Positions 33,101 to 48,780 of a stretch of 64,000 bases of DNA are shown one piece after another; the first letter of the stretch is position 1, and each line of letters opens with the position of its first letter. The translations under genes were made by a program, and so were the position numbers. The DNA is taken from positions 3,720,001 to 3,784,000 of the forward strand of contig JAJTUP010000001.1 in the NCBI GenBank assembly GCA_021399435.1, written 5' to 3'. The notes below the pieces were generated by a model, which was not told the DNA's origin, ran no database searches, and saw nothing but the letters and a program-made list of their open reading frames with translations. Source of the stretch: Diaporthe sp. PMI_573 (lineage: Eukaryota; Ascomycota; Sordariomycetes; Diaporthales; Diaporthaceae).

Positions 33101-33631
33101 TACCCCGTCCACCAGCCAGAGCTAGACCAGCCAGCCGCCGAGAAGGCTTACGAGCTGGTCCTGAACAGCTCCAGTGGCATCCGCTCCCTCATGGCTGAGA
33201 ACGCGCTCAAGGAGGATGCCCAGATCTTCATCCAGTCCTACGACGCCGAGTCGCACAAGATCGCCTCCGAGCAGGTCAGCAGCATCAAGGCGCTCTCGGG
33301 CAAGGGCATCGGCAGCATCACCGTCGTCGCGGCGGACGAGCCCCGCCCCGCCGGCTGCGTCGCGTACCCGATCGGCGCGAGCGCGGCCGTTTTCCTGCAC
33401 ATCAAGGGCCGCGTGGACCTGGACGAGGCCATCCAGAGCGCGACCAAGAAGCTGGAGAAGAGGAAGGGCGACGCCGACAAGCAGCGCAAGCTGGTTAATG
33501 ACCCGGCTTATGTCGAGAAGGTCGCCGTCGCGACGCAGGAGGCGGACAGGCAGAGGTTGACGGATATCGAGGGCGAGCTGCAGGGCTTCGAGACCACGAT
33601 CGAGCAGCTGAAGCAGTTGAAGCTGGAGTGA
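30163..33631 (+). CDS. vas1: Valyl-tRNA synthetase, probably cytosolic and mitochondrial
   Basis: Class Ia synthetase charging tRNA-Val. Exons 30163-30191, 30300-32513 and 32572-33631 give 1100 aa, the size of the fungal enzyme (yeast VAS1; Neurospora cyt-20, which serves both compartments). A Lys/Ala-rich eukaryotic N-terminal extension is followed by '[18 protein letters not shown]' (HIGH motif, His188), the editing domain, '[12 protein letters not shown]' (KMSKS, Lys694), the anticodon-binding domain, and a C-terminal coiled coil ('[14 protein letters not shown]'). The annotated ATG begins '[10 protein letters not shown]', which is not a targeting signal. The frame is open for 32 codons upstream without ATG and reads like a mitochondrial presequence, so a longer organellar isoform starting at a near-cognate codon is likely. 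Confidence 0.96.
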
Positions 33632-34592
33632 GGGGGCAAAAAGTGGTAGAAGGTTCGACTTTCCCCCGAGGTAGATGGAGGTCAACATGATGCACACCTC
33701 TGTTAGAGCATACTAGGCCCAAGTGGCGAGACAAAAATATTCCTGTTTTCTGACTTCGACCGACGGTTCCCAAGTGCGACAACTGTTTTATAGACCATTG
33801 CCATACATCCTTTCGTATCAAAGAGTCTCGAACTGTTGACAATAATTCGACGGAAGTTGGAGGTTGAGCGCTGAATGCTTGCCGATTGGTGATGAAATAG
33901 ACAACTCCCAAGTAGATCACTCTGTCTGTAGGTGTTCATGGCGTCTTCGTGACCAACCCAATGGGGAACATGGCAGCATAACAAGAATTAGACGACTGAA
34001 TCTTGTTCTCTTTTCGTAGATGGTTCATCTTTGCCGAGAACCACCCGCAGCAGAAAATCCCGCGTCAGGCTGCCACTTAGTCCACAAGGGGGCAGTGATA
34101 CAATGGGAGATTGAGGCCAAGTAGTGTTGGAAGAGCAGAGTGAGAGGGATCTGCCTGGATAGAAATACACTTGTTTACTTTCTATGTTTGTTATCCTTCA
34201 GAGACAAATCGGAGGCGAGTTGACGGAAGAAAACGCTGAATAATGCCTAGGTAGTCGGGCCAGTCGTAGCATTCACCTGGGCAATAATCAATTTGCGCAA
34301 GATCGTTGAAGCAGGATGACAATTAGGTATATATGCTATGGATGTTGGTGTCTAGTAACGTATACACAGGTATTGTAGCTGTCGCATGTCTGTCGACCGA
34401 GAACGGATGGCGACGTCCCGGAATCCTGTCCTCTTCGAGGTATATATAGCCCCTGCAGCATCCTCAGCCTTGTCTCTATATATATATCATCCTCTTTCTA
34501 ACGGCAGTCCATTCGACATGTACTTTTAGGCAACGTCCATTCCCAAGTCTCTCTAACATCTGGTCATCTGGCTTCTGGCCGAAGTTCGCGAT
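33632..34592. other. Intergenic between convergent genes
   Basis: 3' regions of valyl-tRNA synthetase and the M1 aminopeptidase. AT-rich blocks with TATATA runs lie at about 34438-34488, and an isolated CCTAGGTA at 34247-34254 belongs to the palindrome family. No gene seen. Confidence 0.5.
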
Positions 34593-37500
34593 CTAAGCAC
34601 CCCAGCCATTCTGAGCCAGCCAGGTTGCCACATCAGAACGGTCTCTCTCCAGCCACTGGATCTTGGACCTCACGCCATCCAGACTCTGGGCCAGAGATTG
34701 GTCATAACCGCTGGTGTTCTTGTCCTTGAAGAACTTCTCGACCTCAGCCAGCTGCTCCGTCTTCGTGAAGCTCGAGGTCATAATTTGGACCATGGAGCCC
34801 AGCATGGAGAGCGCCGGAGGCAAGCGCTTGTAGAGCTCGTCCCAGTTTTCGTTCATCCATTTGAATAGGGCATTGATACCCTCCGGGTGAGTGCGCAACC
34901 CGCTCGTGGGGAGGTAGATGTCCTGGTCTTTGATCTCACCGCTGAACAGCAAGTCCAGGGTCTTCTGAATCAGCTCAGGCTGCTTAGCGCGGCCAAGGGA
35001 GCGGAGCGCCGTATTGCGCTCGTCGCTGTTGGTGGAATTGCGGTAGAAATCAATTACTTTCTCGTACTGTGCCTCGCGTTAGTGTGGAGGATCCCCAGTA
35101 TCTGGGAAAGGATGAAAGACGTACCTCGTCCTTGCCACCGTACTTCAGAGCTATGGCGAAAACACTACCACGGATGTTGGGGTGAACGGCACTCCTATCC
35201 CCGGCCATATACTTGTTAAACATGTCCTTTGCGGCACTGATAATCTTCTCGTCTCCAGACAACCCAGCGCTTCCGAACAACAAAGCTTTAAACTGCTGCT
35301 CCACATGTCCATCGTTTTCGGAGAAGGTCCAGCCCTTCGCGTGAGCCCTCGAGCTGACAAGGTGCCGCTGGAAGTTCTCCAGTCCCTCTCTCACACTCTC
35401 ATCCTCGAAGATCCAGGCAGCCTGCACAGCGCTCAGACGGGCCACGATCTCACCCCAAACGACGAATTCCGTCTCGGTGTCAAGGCCGTTGAGCAGACTC
35501 AGGACACCAGAAGTCTTCTGGTAGCCTGACTGGGCAAGAGCCCCTGCGTCGGAGATCATACCTGCGCGATCCTCGACGCTCAACTGGCCCTTTTTGGCCG
35601 CGTCTCCAAGTTTTGCAAGGCGCTCAGGCGAGTACGAAGTTCGGTAGGGATTGGTGTGATCAGCATTCAGCTTGAAAAAGTCCGTATTGGGGACGCAAAA
35701 GTCCGCTTCACGCTGGTTAAGAATGAGACCCCTATTGACGCCGTCTTCAGTTCGCAGGCCAAGGAGAACGGGATACAGAGTCTCGTCCTCTTCGGGCTTC
35801 ACGTCGCCGGTTCGCAGGAATCTGTTCTGCTTAACGTGTATCTTATCTGGGCCACTCTCTGAAACGGTCACGACTGGATATCCGATCTTCTTCGTCCAGG
35901 TATCCATGACTTCCTCAACTTCTTTACCGCTGGCCTCGGCGAGGGAGGCCCAAAGATCACCAGTCTGCGTGTTGCCGTAGGCATGCTTCTTGAGGTACTT
36001 CCTCACGCCCTCGAGGAAGACATCCTCACCGAGATAAGTAGAGACCATACGAAGGACGCATGAGCCTTTCATGTATGAAATCGCGTCGAAGATCTGGTTG
36101 ATCTCGTCGGCCCGCTTGACAGGGACTTCGATCGGGTGGCTGCTCCGGAGGGAGTCCAGAGACAGACCGCCCTGGAGGGTGTCTGTAACGAAGGTCTGCC
36201 AAACCTTCCACTCGGGGTAAAACTCGTTACAGCTGTACCAAGATGCCCAGGTGGCAAAACCCTCGTTGAGCCAGAGGCCCTCCCACCAATCCATGGTGAC
36301 AAGGTTGCCAAACCATTGGTGCGCAAGCTCGTGCTGCACGACCTCGGCTACTCGCTCCTTCGTAGCGGCACCGCTAGCCTTCTCGTCGAGGAGAAGGTCG
36401 ACAACACGGTAGGTGACCAGGCCCCAGTTCTCCATGGCACCCTGCGCAAAGTCCGGAATTGCAACCTGGTCCATCTTGGGCAACGGGAACTCGATGCCGA
36501 AGACCTTTTCATAGAATGCCAATGTCCTTGCCGCCAGGTTCAGAGAGAAACGGCCATGCTCGATGTCCTGGCCGGGGGGTGCGTAGACACGAACGGGAAC
36601 ACGGAAATCATTGGTCTCAATGTAATTGAGCTCGCCAACAATGAATGCGATCAGGTATGTCGACATGAGCGGGGACTTGTTGAACTTGACAGCCTTCTTG
36701 CCAGACTCAACCTCTGTTTCCGATGCGACATCCATGTTGCTCAAGCAAGTCAGGTTCTTGTCGGCGACCAGGGTCACGGTGAATTCGGCCTTGAGGGACG
36801 GCTCGTCAAAGCAAGGGAAGGACCTCCGTGCGTCAGTGGGCTCCATCTGGGACGTAGCCAGGATGCCCTCAGAGCCATCGGACTTCTTGTATGTTGAGCG
36901 GTAGAAGCCCGCCATCTTGTCATTGAGCTGGCCGGTGAACTTCAGCTCCAACTGAGCCTTGCTGCCCTTGAGGATGGCATCGGAGAAGTCGATCTTGGAA
37001 ACTTGGGTCTTCTCGTCGTAGGAAACCTGGGGTGAAGAGCTGCATTGGCCAGTGAGTGCGGGTTCCTTGAGCGACGAACGCTGGAGAACCGAGGGCCGGG
37101 GGGGGGCTTCGGCATACCTGACGACCTTGCCATCCGAGGAGACCTTGACAGAGTGGATGTCGAGCTCGAGTGTATGCAGAGAGATGGACTTGGAGTCCTC
37201 GGCCACATCAAGGTCTACCACGACAGTACCGTCAAAGGTAAAGTTGGTGAAGTTGGGTTCCAGAGTCAGGTCATAGTGCCTCGGGACGACGTTGGCGGGG
37301 AGGAGCTCTCTCCCGCTCACATTGAGGGAGCTCGAGGACTCGGGGGCGCCAGCGTGCCTGCACATGTTGTTTCTCCTGAATGAGCAGTAGCGAATCTGAG
37401 GTCTGTTACGAGAGGGTATCCTCCGGGCACGAGGCAAAGGAAAATGGTCTGAAGTCGAAGTCTTGATTATAGAGTATAGCCTCTTGCTGAGGGGTGGAGG

Positions 37501-37878
37501 GGTTGCACCTCTGGGCAGGTTGGAGTCAGTGACGTTTCACAGCTAGGATGGGACGAATTGTGGGTAAAAGACAGGGTCCTTGCAGCAGGGCAAAATGGTC
37601 CTCGGGTTCTGCGGTGGATTTCGAGATGAGGGCGCTTTCACAATCCAGCAGACAGAGGGTGAGAGACGAGAGACGAGAGAGAAGAGAGAGAAGCCAGCAA
37701 GCATGTTTGGGGGTGAGGGGCTCCAAGAAGGCACGTACGATAGTCTAAAAGAGGATGGCGGCTGCACTGTCCAGGGCAACCTCGAGGGCAGCAACAGAGC
37801 AGAGGCGCTTGCGGATCTTGAAGTCAAAAGTCTCTGCGAGGCGGCTGGTCTCAACGATGAGGAGAGAGCTAGAGACAT
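34593..37878 (-). CDS. ape2: M1 family metallo-aminopeptidase (Aap1/Ape2-like)
   Basis: Zinc aminopeptidase trimming N-terminal residues from peptides. Proposed exons are 37878-37739, 37375-37118, 37039-35125 and 35066-34593 (928 aa). Catalytic signatures are 'GAMENWG' (333-337) and 'HELAHQWFGN' (369 onward), with the second zinc Glu in 'WLNEGFATW'; the C-terminal ERAP1-like helical domain is complete. The typical cytosolic protein starts at 'MCRHAGAPESSS' (ATG at 37365). An upstream exon from ATG 37878 ('MSLALSSSLRPAASQRLL') reads like a mitochondrial or secretory presequence and joins in phase through a 363-bp GTACGT/TTCAG intron to give a residue run ending 'RLSRNNMCRH'. The 78-bp intron at 37117-37040 has GTATGC and TGCAG borders but no in-frame stop, so its retention would insert 26 residues. 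The long N-terminus is less certain than the rest. Confidence 0.92.
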
Positions 37879-41675
<3,797 letters not shown>

Positions 41676-42349
41676 GCTGGCTGCGAGGAGGCACGCCGAG
41701 TGCGTGAAGGCAATTTGAGCAACTGAGATATCCCATTGAGCGTCAACATATTGGAAAAGGACGCATTAGTGCTAGTTACGACAACCTGGCCCAGTCATCT
41801 GCGGGATCACCAGCCTGCATTCTATGACCTGAGATGACCGAATAAAAGTTATGATGAACATACCAAACAACGGCCACCTGCTACTAGAAGATGTGAGACG
41901 GTTCGATGTGATATTGTTCGCTGCAGATTGATACGTACTACACAGTAGGTACTTAAAGACGTGAAGCACCCTCTGCATAGCACCGATCAATATCGTTACG
42001 TAAGCCTGAATGGGCCTGGGCTTCGGAACCGAAGCTGTGGGGCGGTGGCTTTTTCCCTCTCCTGTCTTGTTTCCAGGGCAACAGTGACGCACTATGGGAC
42101 CGGGCAGGAGCACCCCTGTCCGAATCAACATCAACAACTGGCAGTGCCCATGGACTACAGAAATTGGTCCCCTGTTCACCACAGCTTGTGACATTCACGC
42201 ACATGCGCCACACAACACCCGAGACCCGTCGACGCCGGCCCCAACCTAGATTTTCTACACATTCATGAAACCAACACATTTTTCTGCCCTCTCATTCGAA
42301 TCGACATTGATTTAATCAGCGTAAAGGCTCAACCTAGAGCAACAGCAGC
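41676..42349. other. Intergenic, enolase to BUB1
   Basis: Enolase 3' region with AATAAA at 41841 and the BUB1 promoter. No gene or array seen. Confidence 0.5.
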
Positions 42350-45300
42350 ATGATGGCTGCATCAGACGATCTCATCAACTTTGATGTGATCGAAGCCAGC
42401 AAAGAGAACATCCAGGCGCTCCCCAGCGGCCGTTCCGCAAAGAAGCTCGCCGAGACCTTTTCCCCTTCGACAGCGCTCACATCAAAGTCAACAAGACCGG
42501 CGCTGCAAAGCCTCGCCACACCAACGCCAGCGGACACAAAGAACATAAATGACTGCATCCGCGCCGAGTACGAGTCCGAGATCGACAATATCGCCGAGGC
42601 CGATGACCCTCTCGATGTATACGACCGCTATGTCCACTGGATCCTGGACGCGTACCCGTCGGCGCAGGCAACACCCGCTTCACAGCTCCACACCGTGCTA
42701 GAGAGAGCGACCAAGGCGTTCGTCAGCGCGCCCCAATACAAGAACGACCCTCGCTACTTGAAACTATGGCTTCTCTACATATCCTTCTTTGCCGACTCGC
42801 CGCGCGAGACTTTTATGTTCCTCGCCAGGCATGGCATCGCTGAGACGCTCGCTCTGTTCTATGAGGAGTACGCGGCCTGGCTAGAGGGCGCAGGAAGGTG
42901 GGCCCAAGCCGAGGAGGTCTACAAGCTGGGCATCGAGAGGGAAGCCCGACCAGCGGCCAGGATTGTGAGGAAGTTTGGCGAGTTCGAGCAGCGCCGGGCT
43001 GCACAACCTGAGGATGCTGGCCCTTCGAGCCCTGCTCTTCCCACCGTCAGACCTGCGCTGGCGGCCAAGGTTGACCCTTTTGCGGCCACGGAGAGGGATC
43101 CTCAGGCGCCGAACCAGACAAGCGGCCTTGGTGGGCAGAAACCCAAATCATCCAAGCCGAAGATGCAGATCTTCTCGGATGCAGATGCTGCGCCGCCTTC
43201 TGCCATGGGCTCGCGAGAGGCAGGTTCGAAGGGCTGGGATTCGATCGGTTCACTAGAGGACAGGAAGAAAGAGAATGCGATGGCGCCCAAGCCATGGGCA
43301 GGTGAGACCTTGCAAACAGGTGGCAAGAAGAGCAGCGGGCCGAAGATGTCTGTGTTCAGGGATCCGGTAAGCCTACCCGTCTCCAAACGTTCCCCATCAT
43401 AGCCGTTTGTTGATCGAATATCAGGACTAATTGTTTTTCGGCCACTTGGCCTGTTGTATTATATCAGTTCAAGTCCCAACTTTCTAAATCACATATCACG
43501 ATTGCTCCCTCGCACTATCAAGTGACCGTGAACCCTTCTAATGGCAAGAAAGAACGAGTGTTTGTTGACCTGCAGGCCGTGTACCCAAGCCCTGAAGTGC
43601 CGGGTACTGAGTTGAGTTTTGAGGAGATTTGGGCGGCAAATCGTGGCTGGCTTGACGAGTTGTGGCAAAGGGATGAGATAGTTGGTGGAAGAGGTTCAAA
43701 AAGCGTCAAGGGCAGCGCGCCAACTCCGCCGCAAAAGGAGGCATCAAAGATGCCTGCTCGTCAGGACATTGTCACATTGGATGAGAATGGCCGTCTCCCA
43801 GATCAACACCGCGCAGGGAGGAAGAAGAAAATGGCAGAGGTCAATGAGACTCAAATCAGTATGTGGACATCTCAGCGCACGAAGATGTTATCAGCTAACT
43901 CCTAGCAGTCAAAGCGAAGCTGGACTCGCCCACTGGCCCCAAGACTTTGAAGAAAAAACATACATCCGAGCCCACGATGACCATGCACACCAGGGCTGCC
44001 ACAGACGACATCTATGACATATTCAACGCCCCTCTAAAGCGTGCGTCTGATGAGGCAGATGAGAATGCAGATGACGAAGAATACGAGACAGACAGCAATT
44101 ATACCGCAAGCGTCGGAGAAAGCACCTGCACGACTCGACAGATCACGACAAGTGAGGCGGGCGATACTGAAGATGACCAAGCAGCTCGAGACGACGAGAC
44201 ATCGGATGTCAAAAGTGTCAGTGGGTGGTCTGACTTCTCCGCGGGACGCCACATCCCTAGTATCGACCGGGAAGACGACGAAGACGACGACGATCGGTCT
44301 GTCGTGTCCGACTTGATCAACATTCGAGATGCAGACCCATCTTTAGCATTCACCGAGCATACCATCACTGCGCCGGAATTCAATGACGATGACGAGGACG
44401 ACGTCGACACTCCAATGTACGATGACATGTCACCGCCTAGGACGCGGACAACCTTCGTCCCACTGCCTCCGGAGGACTATGTCGCCGTGACGCGAACATA
44501 TAGGGACCCGTCTGAGATGGCTAATAATCGTCTCCCCTTTATGACGCCCATCACGGAGAAGACCGAATCTTCGCTAAAGGTTGATGCCGAAGACCATGAC
44601 CGTTATGGTACCAACAAGACTCCTAGTAGGAAGTATGGCGCCTCGCCGCGAGGGGTTGAGGATTATGAGCCTAGCAGCCCCCTGGAGGAAGTGACCCACG
44701 AGGACTTCTCCCCTGTGAAACACATTTCATTGCCCCTGCTTCCAAAGTCAAGACCAGGCCTGGCGCCGGAGGCGGACTCGAGGGCAGCACCCGCAAAAGG
44801 TCCCATTATCAGGGAAGCACAGTGCAACCCTGTAGACGATGACATTCGCCACAAAATCCTTGAGGAAACACAACCGCCCCTGAGTTCTTCACCTGGGTTT
44901 TATGACCACCGGTCCGAAAATTACGGGAGAGGAGGCGAGATCCGCAGATTTATCAAAGCATGCAGAAGCAGCAGGAACAGTACGGACAGGACAGCCAACC
45001 TTGGTGCCTCACCTGTCATACGGTTCCCCGGAATCGAGACCGATTACACGCTCAAGAAGGAACTAGGTGCTGGCGCTTTTGCGCCGGTATACCTAGTCGA
45101 GAACTCCTCACCTGAGGAGGTAGAAGACGAGGAGGCGCCGGTGGCCATGGGTAAGGGGGCCTTCTCACTCGCACATAACCAACGCAGGCGCCTAGAGGCA
45201 CTCAAGATGGAGACCCCTCCAAACGCTTGGGAGTTCCACATGATGCGCCTGGCCCACGGCCGACTCGGACCACAGGACCGCGCAACAGCTTCCCTCTCCT

Positions 45301-46079
45301 GCGCTCTCGAGATGCACCTCTACCAGGATGAGGGTTTCCTTCTGCTCCCGTTCCACCCTCACGGCACGCTCCTTGACGTGGTCAACATTTTCCGCGCGGA
45401 GTCCTCAGGTGTGATGGACGAGAGCCTCGCCATGTTCTTTACCATCGAGCTGCTCCGTGCCGTCGAGGCTCTGCACTCGAGGCAGATCCTCCACGGCGAC
45501 CTGAAGGCCGACAACTGCCTCCTCCGCCTGGGCGGCGAGGCCCTGAGCGCGCAGTGGCGAGCGGACGGCGCAGGCGGATGGGGCTCCCGCGGCGTGACGT
45601 TGATCGACTTTGGGCGTGGCATCGACATGCGCGCGTTCGTGCCCGAGGTGCAGTTCGTCGCGGACTGGAAGACGACGGCACAGGACTGCGCCGAGATGCG
45701 CGAGGGCCGCCCGTGGACGTGGCAGATCGACTACCACGGCCTGGCCGGAATCATCCACTGCCTCCTGTTTGGCAAGTACATCGAGACCATCCGGTGCGAC
45801 GCCGGCGGGCTGGGGACGCAGGCCGGCCGCAGGTACAGGATCCGGGAGGGCCTCAAAAGGTACTGGCAGACAGAGATCTGGGGCGAGTGCTTCGAGATGT
45901 TGCTCAATCCGGGCGGGCACGTGGTGGACGAAGAAGGCGGGCGGATGCCGCTGCTGAGGGGCATGGGGGCTGTGAGGGAGCGCATGGAGGCGTGGCTGGA
46001 GGGAAACTGCGAGAGGGGCGCGGGCCTGAGGTCGTTGCTTGGCCGGGTAGAGGCTGTTGCTAAGGCTAGGAGGGTGTGA
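42350..46079 (+). CDS. bub1: Spindle checkpoint kinase BUB1
   Basis: Kinetochore Ser/Thr kinase of the spindle assembly checkpoint. Exons 42350-43366, 43468-43858 and 43909-46079 give 1192 aa. An N-terminal KEN box (residues 18-20) marks APC/C interaction. A Mad3/BUB1 TPR domain spans about 60-200 ('YDRYVHWILDAYPS', 'WLLYISFFADSPRETFMFL'). The 'TDDIYDIFNAPLKR' motif near 500 fits the GLEBS-type Bub3-binding site. A long acidic disordered middle follows. The kinase domain starts near 845 with 'LGAGAFAPVYLV'; it has 'HGDLKADN' (Asp1000) and 'DFGRGIDM' (Asp1036), both the BUB1 variants of kinase motifs. Convergent with the AP endonuclease gene. A second ATG directly follows the first. Confidence 0.96.
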
Positions 46080-46386
46080 TGGACATGCGGATGAGCATGA
46101 GGATCACGACTTTGGCATAAGGAGTTTACATGGCGTCAGCGGCACTTGGATTGGATTTTCATTTTGTTTTCTTCATCCAGGTCTTCATGAAGTTTTGTTG
46201 GTTCTCATTGTCCCTGTCGCGCAGTGTCAACACACGCAATTATACCCTTTCCTAGCGACCATACAAAGTTTGACTGTCATATCAAAATCATTGTCATACG
46301 TACAAGTCGTTACAACTGATTTGTCTTTCCCGACTCAACGCCAATGCCCGTCCCAAAATGAATCTCAGAGCAAGAAACAGATACAC
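46080..46386. other. Short intergenic between convergent genes
   Basis: Shared 3' space of BUB1 (+) and the AP endonuclease gene (-). Nothing else seen. Confidence 0.5.
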
Positions 46387-47845
46387 TTACTCGCTGTCCT
46401 CGTCGTCCGAAGAGGCCTTCTTTCCCTTCTTCTTGGTACCCTTCTTGCCATCCTTGGCGACCTTCTTATCGACCTGATCCTGGATTTTCTTCCTCTCGCC
46501 CTCGCCCTTGGCAGAAAGCTCCCGCTCCTTCTCCTTGAACTCGTCGCTCTCCGGGTCCGCGCCGATCAGCCACTCCAGCAGCTTGATCTCGTCGGCCCAG
46601 ACCTGCTTGTCCTCGACCGTCTTGCCGTCCTCGCCCTTCCTGTCGATGGGCGTCTCCAGCACCATGGGCAGGTTCTGGAACCCCTCGTAGTTCATGACGT
46701 TGTGGAAGGCGCGCAAACCCAAAAACCCGGTGCCGATGTTGGCGTGCAGGTCGCGGTGCGATCCAAAGGGTGCCTTGCTGTCGTTCAGGTGCAGCGCCCT
46801 CAGGTACTTGAGCCCGACGACGCGGTCGAACTCGGCCATGACCTTCTCGAAAGTCTCGGGTGTGCGCAGGTCATATCCCGCCGCGAAGGCGTGGCACGTG
46901 TCGATGCACACGCCCACGCGGGACTTGTCGTCCACGCCCGCGATGATGCCCGCCAGGTCCTCGAGCCGCCCGCCGATGACGTTGCCGTGCCCGCACATGT
47001 TCTCCAGGACGGTTACGACCTTGTCGGTGGCGCCGTGCGCCCGGTTCAGCTGCGCCGCGATGCGCCCGCACGCAGAGGCCATGGTCTCGCCGCCCGTCGA
47101 GCCCGGGTGGAAGTTGTAGAGTTTGATACCTAGCGCGTCGCACCGCTTCAGGTCGTCAACGAAGTTGTCGTAGGCCTGGTCCGCCTTGGCCTTGTCCGCC
47201 TGCGCGAGGTTGACCAGGTAGGAGCCGTGCGGGAGGACGTGCGCGCCTTGGTCGTACTTGTGCTCCTTTGCTGCGGCGTGGAAGGCGTCGCGGTCCTCGT
47301 CCTTGAGGGCTGGGGAGGCCCATTTCCGCTGGGACTTGAGGAAGAGGGCGAATGAGTTGGCACCGATGTGGGCGGCGTTTTGGATGGAGTTTTGGCAGCC
47401 TTTGGAACGGGGGTTATGTTAGTATGTGAGCATCCAACAGGGGATTATGCACCAGGAACATGTGATACTCACCTCCTGCGCCACTGACATGCGCACCGAT
47501 GTACATTGCTCGCTTCAGGGAGCTGACGGCTGTCCTCTGGGCGAGCGGCATGGCCTCTGCCTCTTTGTCCTTCTTGGTCTTGCGCTTCTTGGGCGCAGGC
47601 TTCTCTTTCTCGTCTGGTTCTGCCTCATTGTGACTGTCGCACTCGTGATCCTCGCCTTCGGTGTCGTCAGCTGCCTTGCGCTTCTTGCCTGCGGCCTTCT
47701 TCTTCGGGGTGACAGCCTCAGCTTTGGTCTTGGTGGCCTTGGCCTTCACCTTCGCTGCTGCACCATTGACTTTCTGGGCGACTTCCTTTTCGACTTTGAC
47801 GGCTGTGGCGGTTGCCTTCTTCCTCGGTGATGTTCGTGGAGGCAT
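46387..47845 (-). CDS. apn1: AP endonuclease of the endonuclease IV family (Apn1)
   Basis: Zinc-dependent class II AP endonuclease for base-excision repair, nuclear and possibly mitochondrial. Exons 47845-47473 and 47399-46387 give 461 aa. About 110 residues of Lys/Ala/Glu-rich N-terminus with 'KKKAAGKKRK' and 'PKKRKTKKDK' act as likely nuclear signals. The TIM-barrel core starts 'YIGAHVSGAGGCQNSIQNAA' and carries the metal ligands in 'VLPHGSYLVNLA', 'NFHPGST', 'VLENMCGHGNVIG', 'GVCIDTCHAFAAGYD', 'LHLNDSKAPFGSHRDLH' and 'MVLETP'. A charged C-terminal tail of about 90 residues ends in 'SSDDEDSE'. The intron interrupts the second conserved strand and its phase is certain. Confidence 0.96.
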
Positions 47846-48694
47846 TGCGGCTTCAAATCAGAGTCATTGATTGTACGTTGGGAAAGTCAAGATCAAGGTG
47901 TTGCAGATTCGGTTGAGTATCGATTACGTCGAGGGTCAAGCTCGAGAATGTGAGACGAGCTGGATCCCTGTCGACGCGCACACCAAGACGCGACTGCACG
48001 TGTTACTGGCCCAGCAATTAAACTTCCAAGGGCAGACCTGCGGCTTCGGGGGAAACTCAAGTCACATTCTCTGCTCCACACAACGGCCACGACATGAGAC
48101 AACAATCCATCTGATAACAATCCCATTTGTCTTGTAATACCGTGCCGGTGCTGTGCTCTTATATCTCAATTTAGGGGAATTGGCAGTCGTTTTCAGAAGC
48201 TTACATAGGCACTCCAAACACCAGATCAGGTCTGCTATCTTCTGCTATCCGAGTGGGTTTCCTGCAACTAGTTGTCTTCTACAGGAGCTCGTATTGATAT
48301 ATGCAGCCAGTGCCCAACAGACAAGAAAAAACGCTTCAGTCTCATCAGTCTGATAGAGAGAGGGCTGAGCAGACTGCTCGGGGCACAAGTACTCCCTTGC
48401 CGGTATAAGTCCATGTTGTCAGTGTGTCATGCTTAGCATTAAATAGATGAATGCTAGGCCATTCTTAATACATTGTGTATGCTCGAGACAAGAACATATG
48501 CAGCACACCTCAACGAGACAGATCTTAAGATACAGTCAATAACACAATGCTCTTACATCTGCGGTAAAAGTTTATACACAGATATCAAATATGGACTATT
48601 ACCGAAGTACCACACACCACCATGCTATAATCACCACAACATATCTAGGCACTTTCAGCAGTCAAAAGAGATTCAAAATAAGAACAAAACAATG
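47846..48694. other. Intergenic, AP endonuclease to tRNA-Arg
   Basis: Promoter of the AP endonuclease gene, then AT-richer sequence leading to the tRNA gene. No gene is supported. Confidence 0.5.
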
Positions 48695-48780
48695 CGACCA
48701 TGACGCGAGTCGAACGCGCAATCTTCAGAGAGGATGATTTCAACCGAAATCTGACGCCTTAGCCATTAGGCCACACGGCC
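48695..48780 (-). tRNA. tRNA-Arg(TCG) with an intron
   Basis: Folds as a cloverleaf on the minus strand. Acceptor GGCCGTG pairs with CATGGTC (two G-T pairs), discriminator G. D-stem GCC/GGC. Anticodon stem TCAGA/TCTGA enclosing a loop TTTCGG with anticodon TCG. T-stem GCGCG/CGCGT with loop TTCGACT. The 86-nt gene is 13 nt longer than a mature 73-nt body; the extra bases fit an intron just 3' of the anticodon, at the canonical place. Downstream TTTT on the minus strand provides a Pol III stop. It should decode CGA Arg codons. Confidence 0.9.

Noticed and set aside
46057..47133. 358-codon frame opposite the AP endonuclease
   Set aside because: Overlaps exon 2 of a complete Apn1 gene and has shadow composition; no ATG context or domain.
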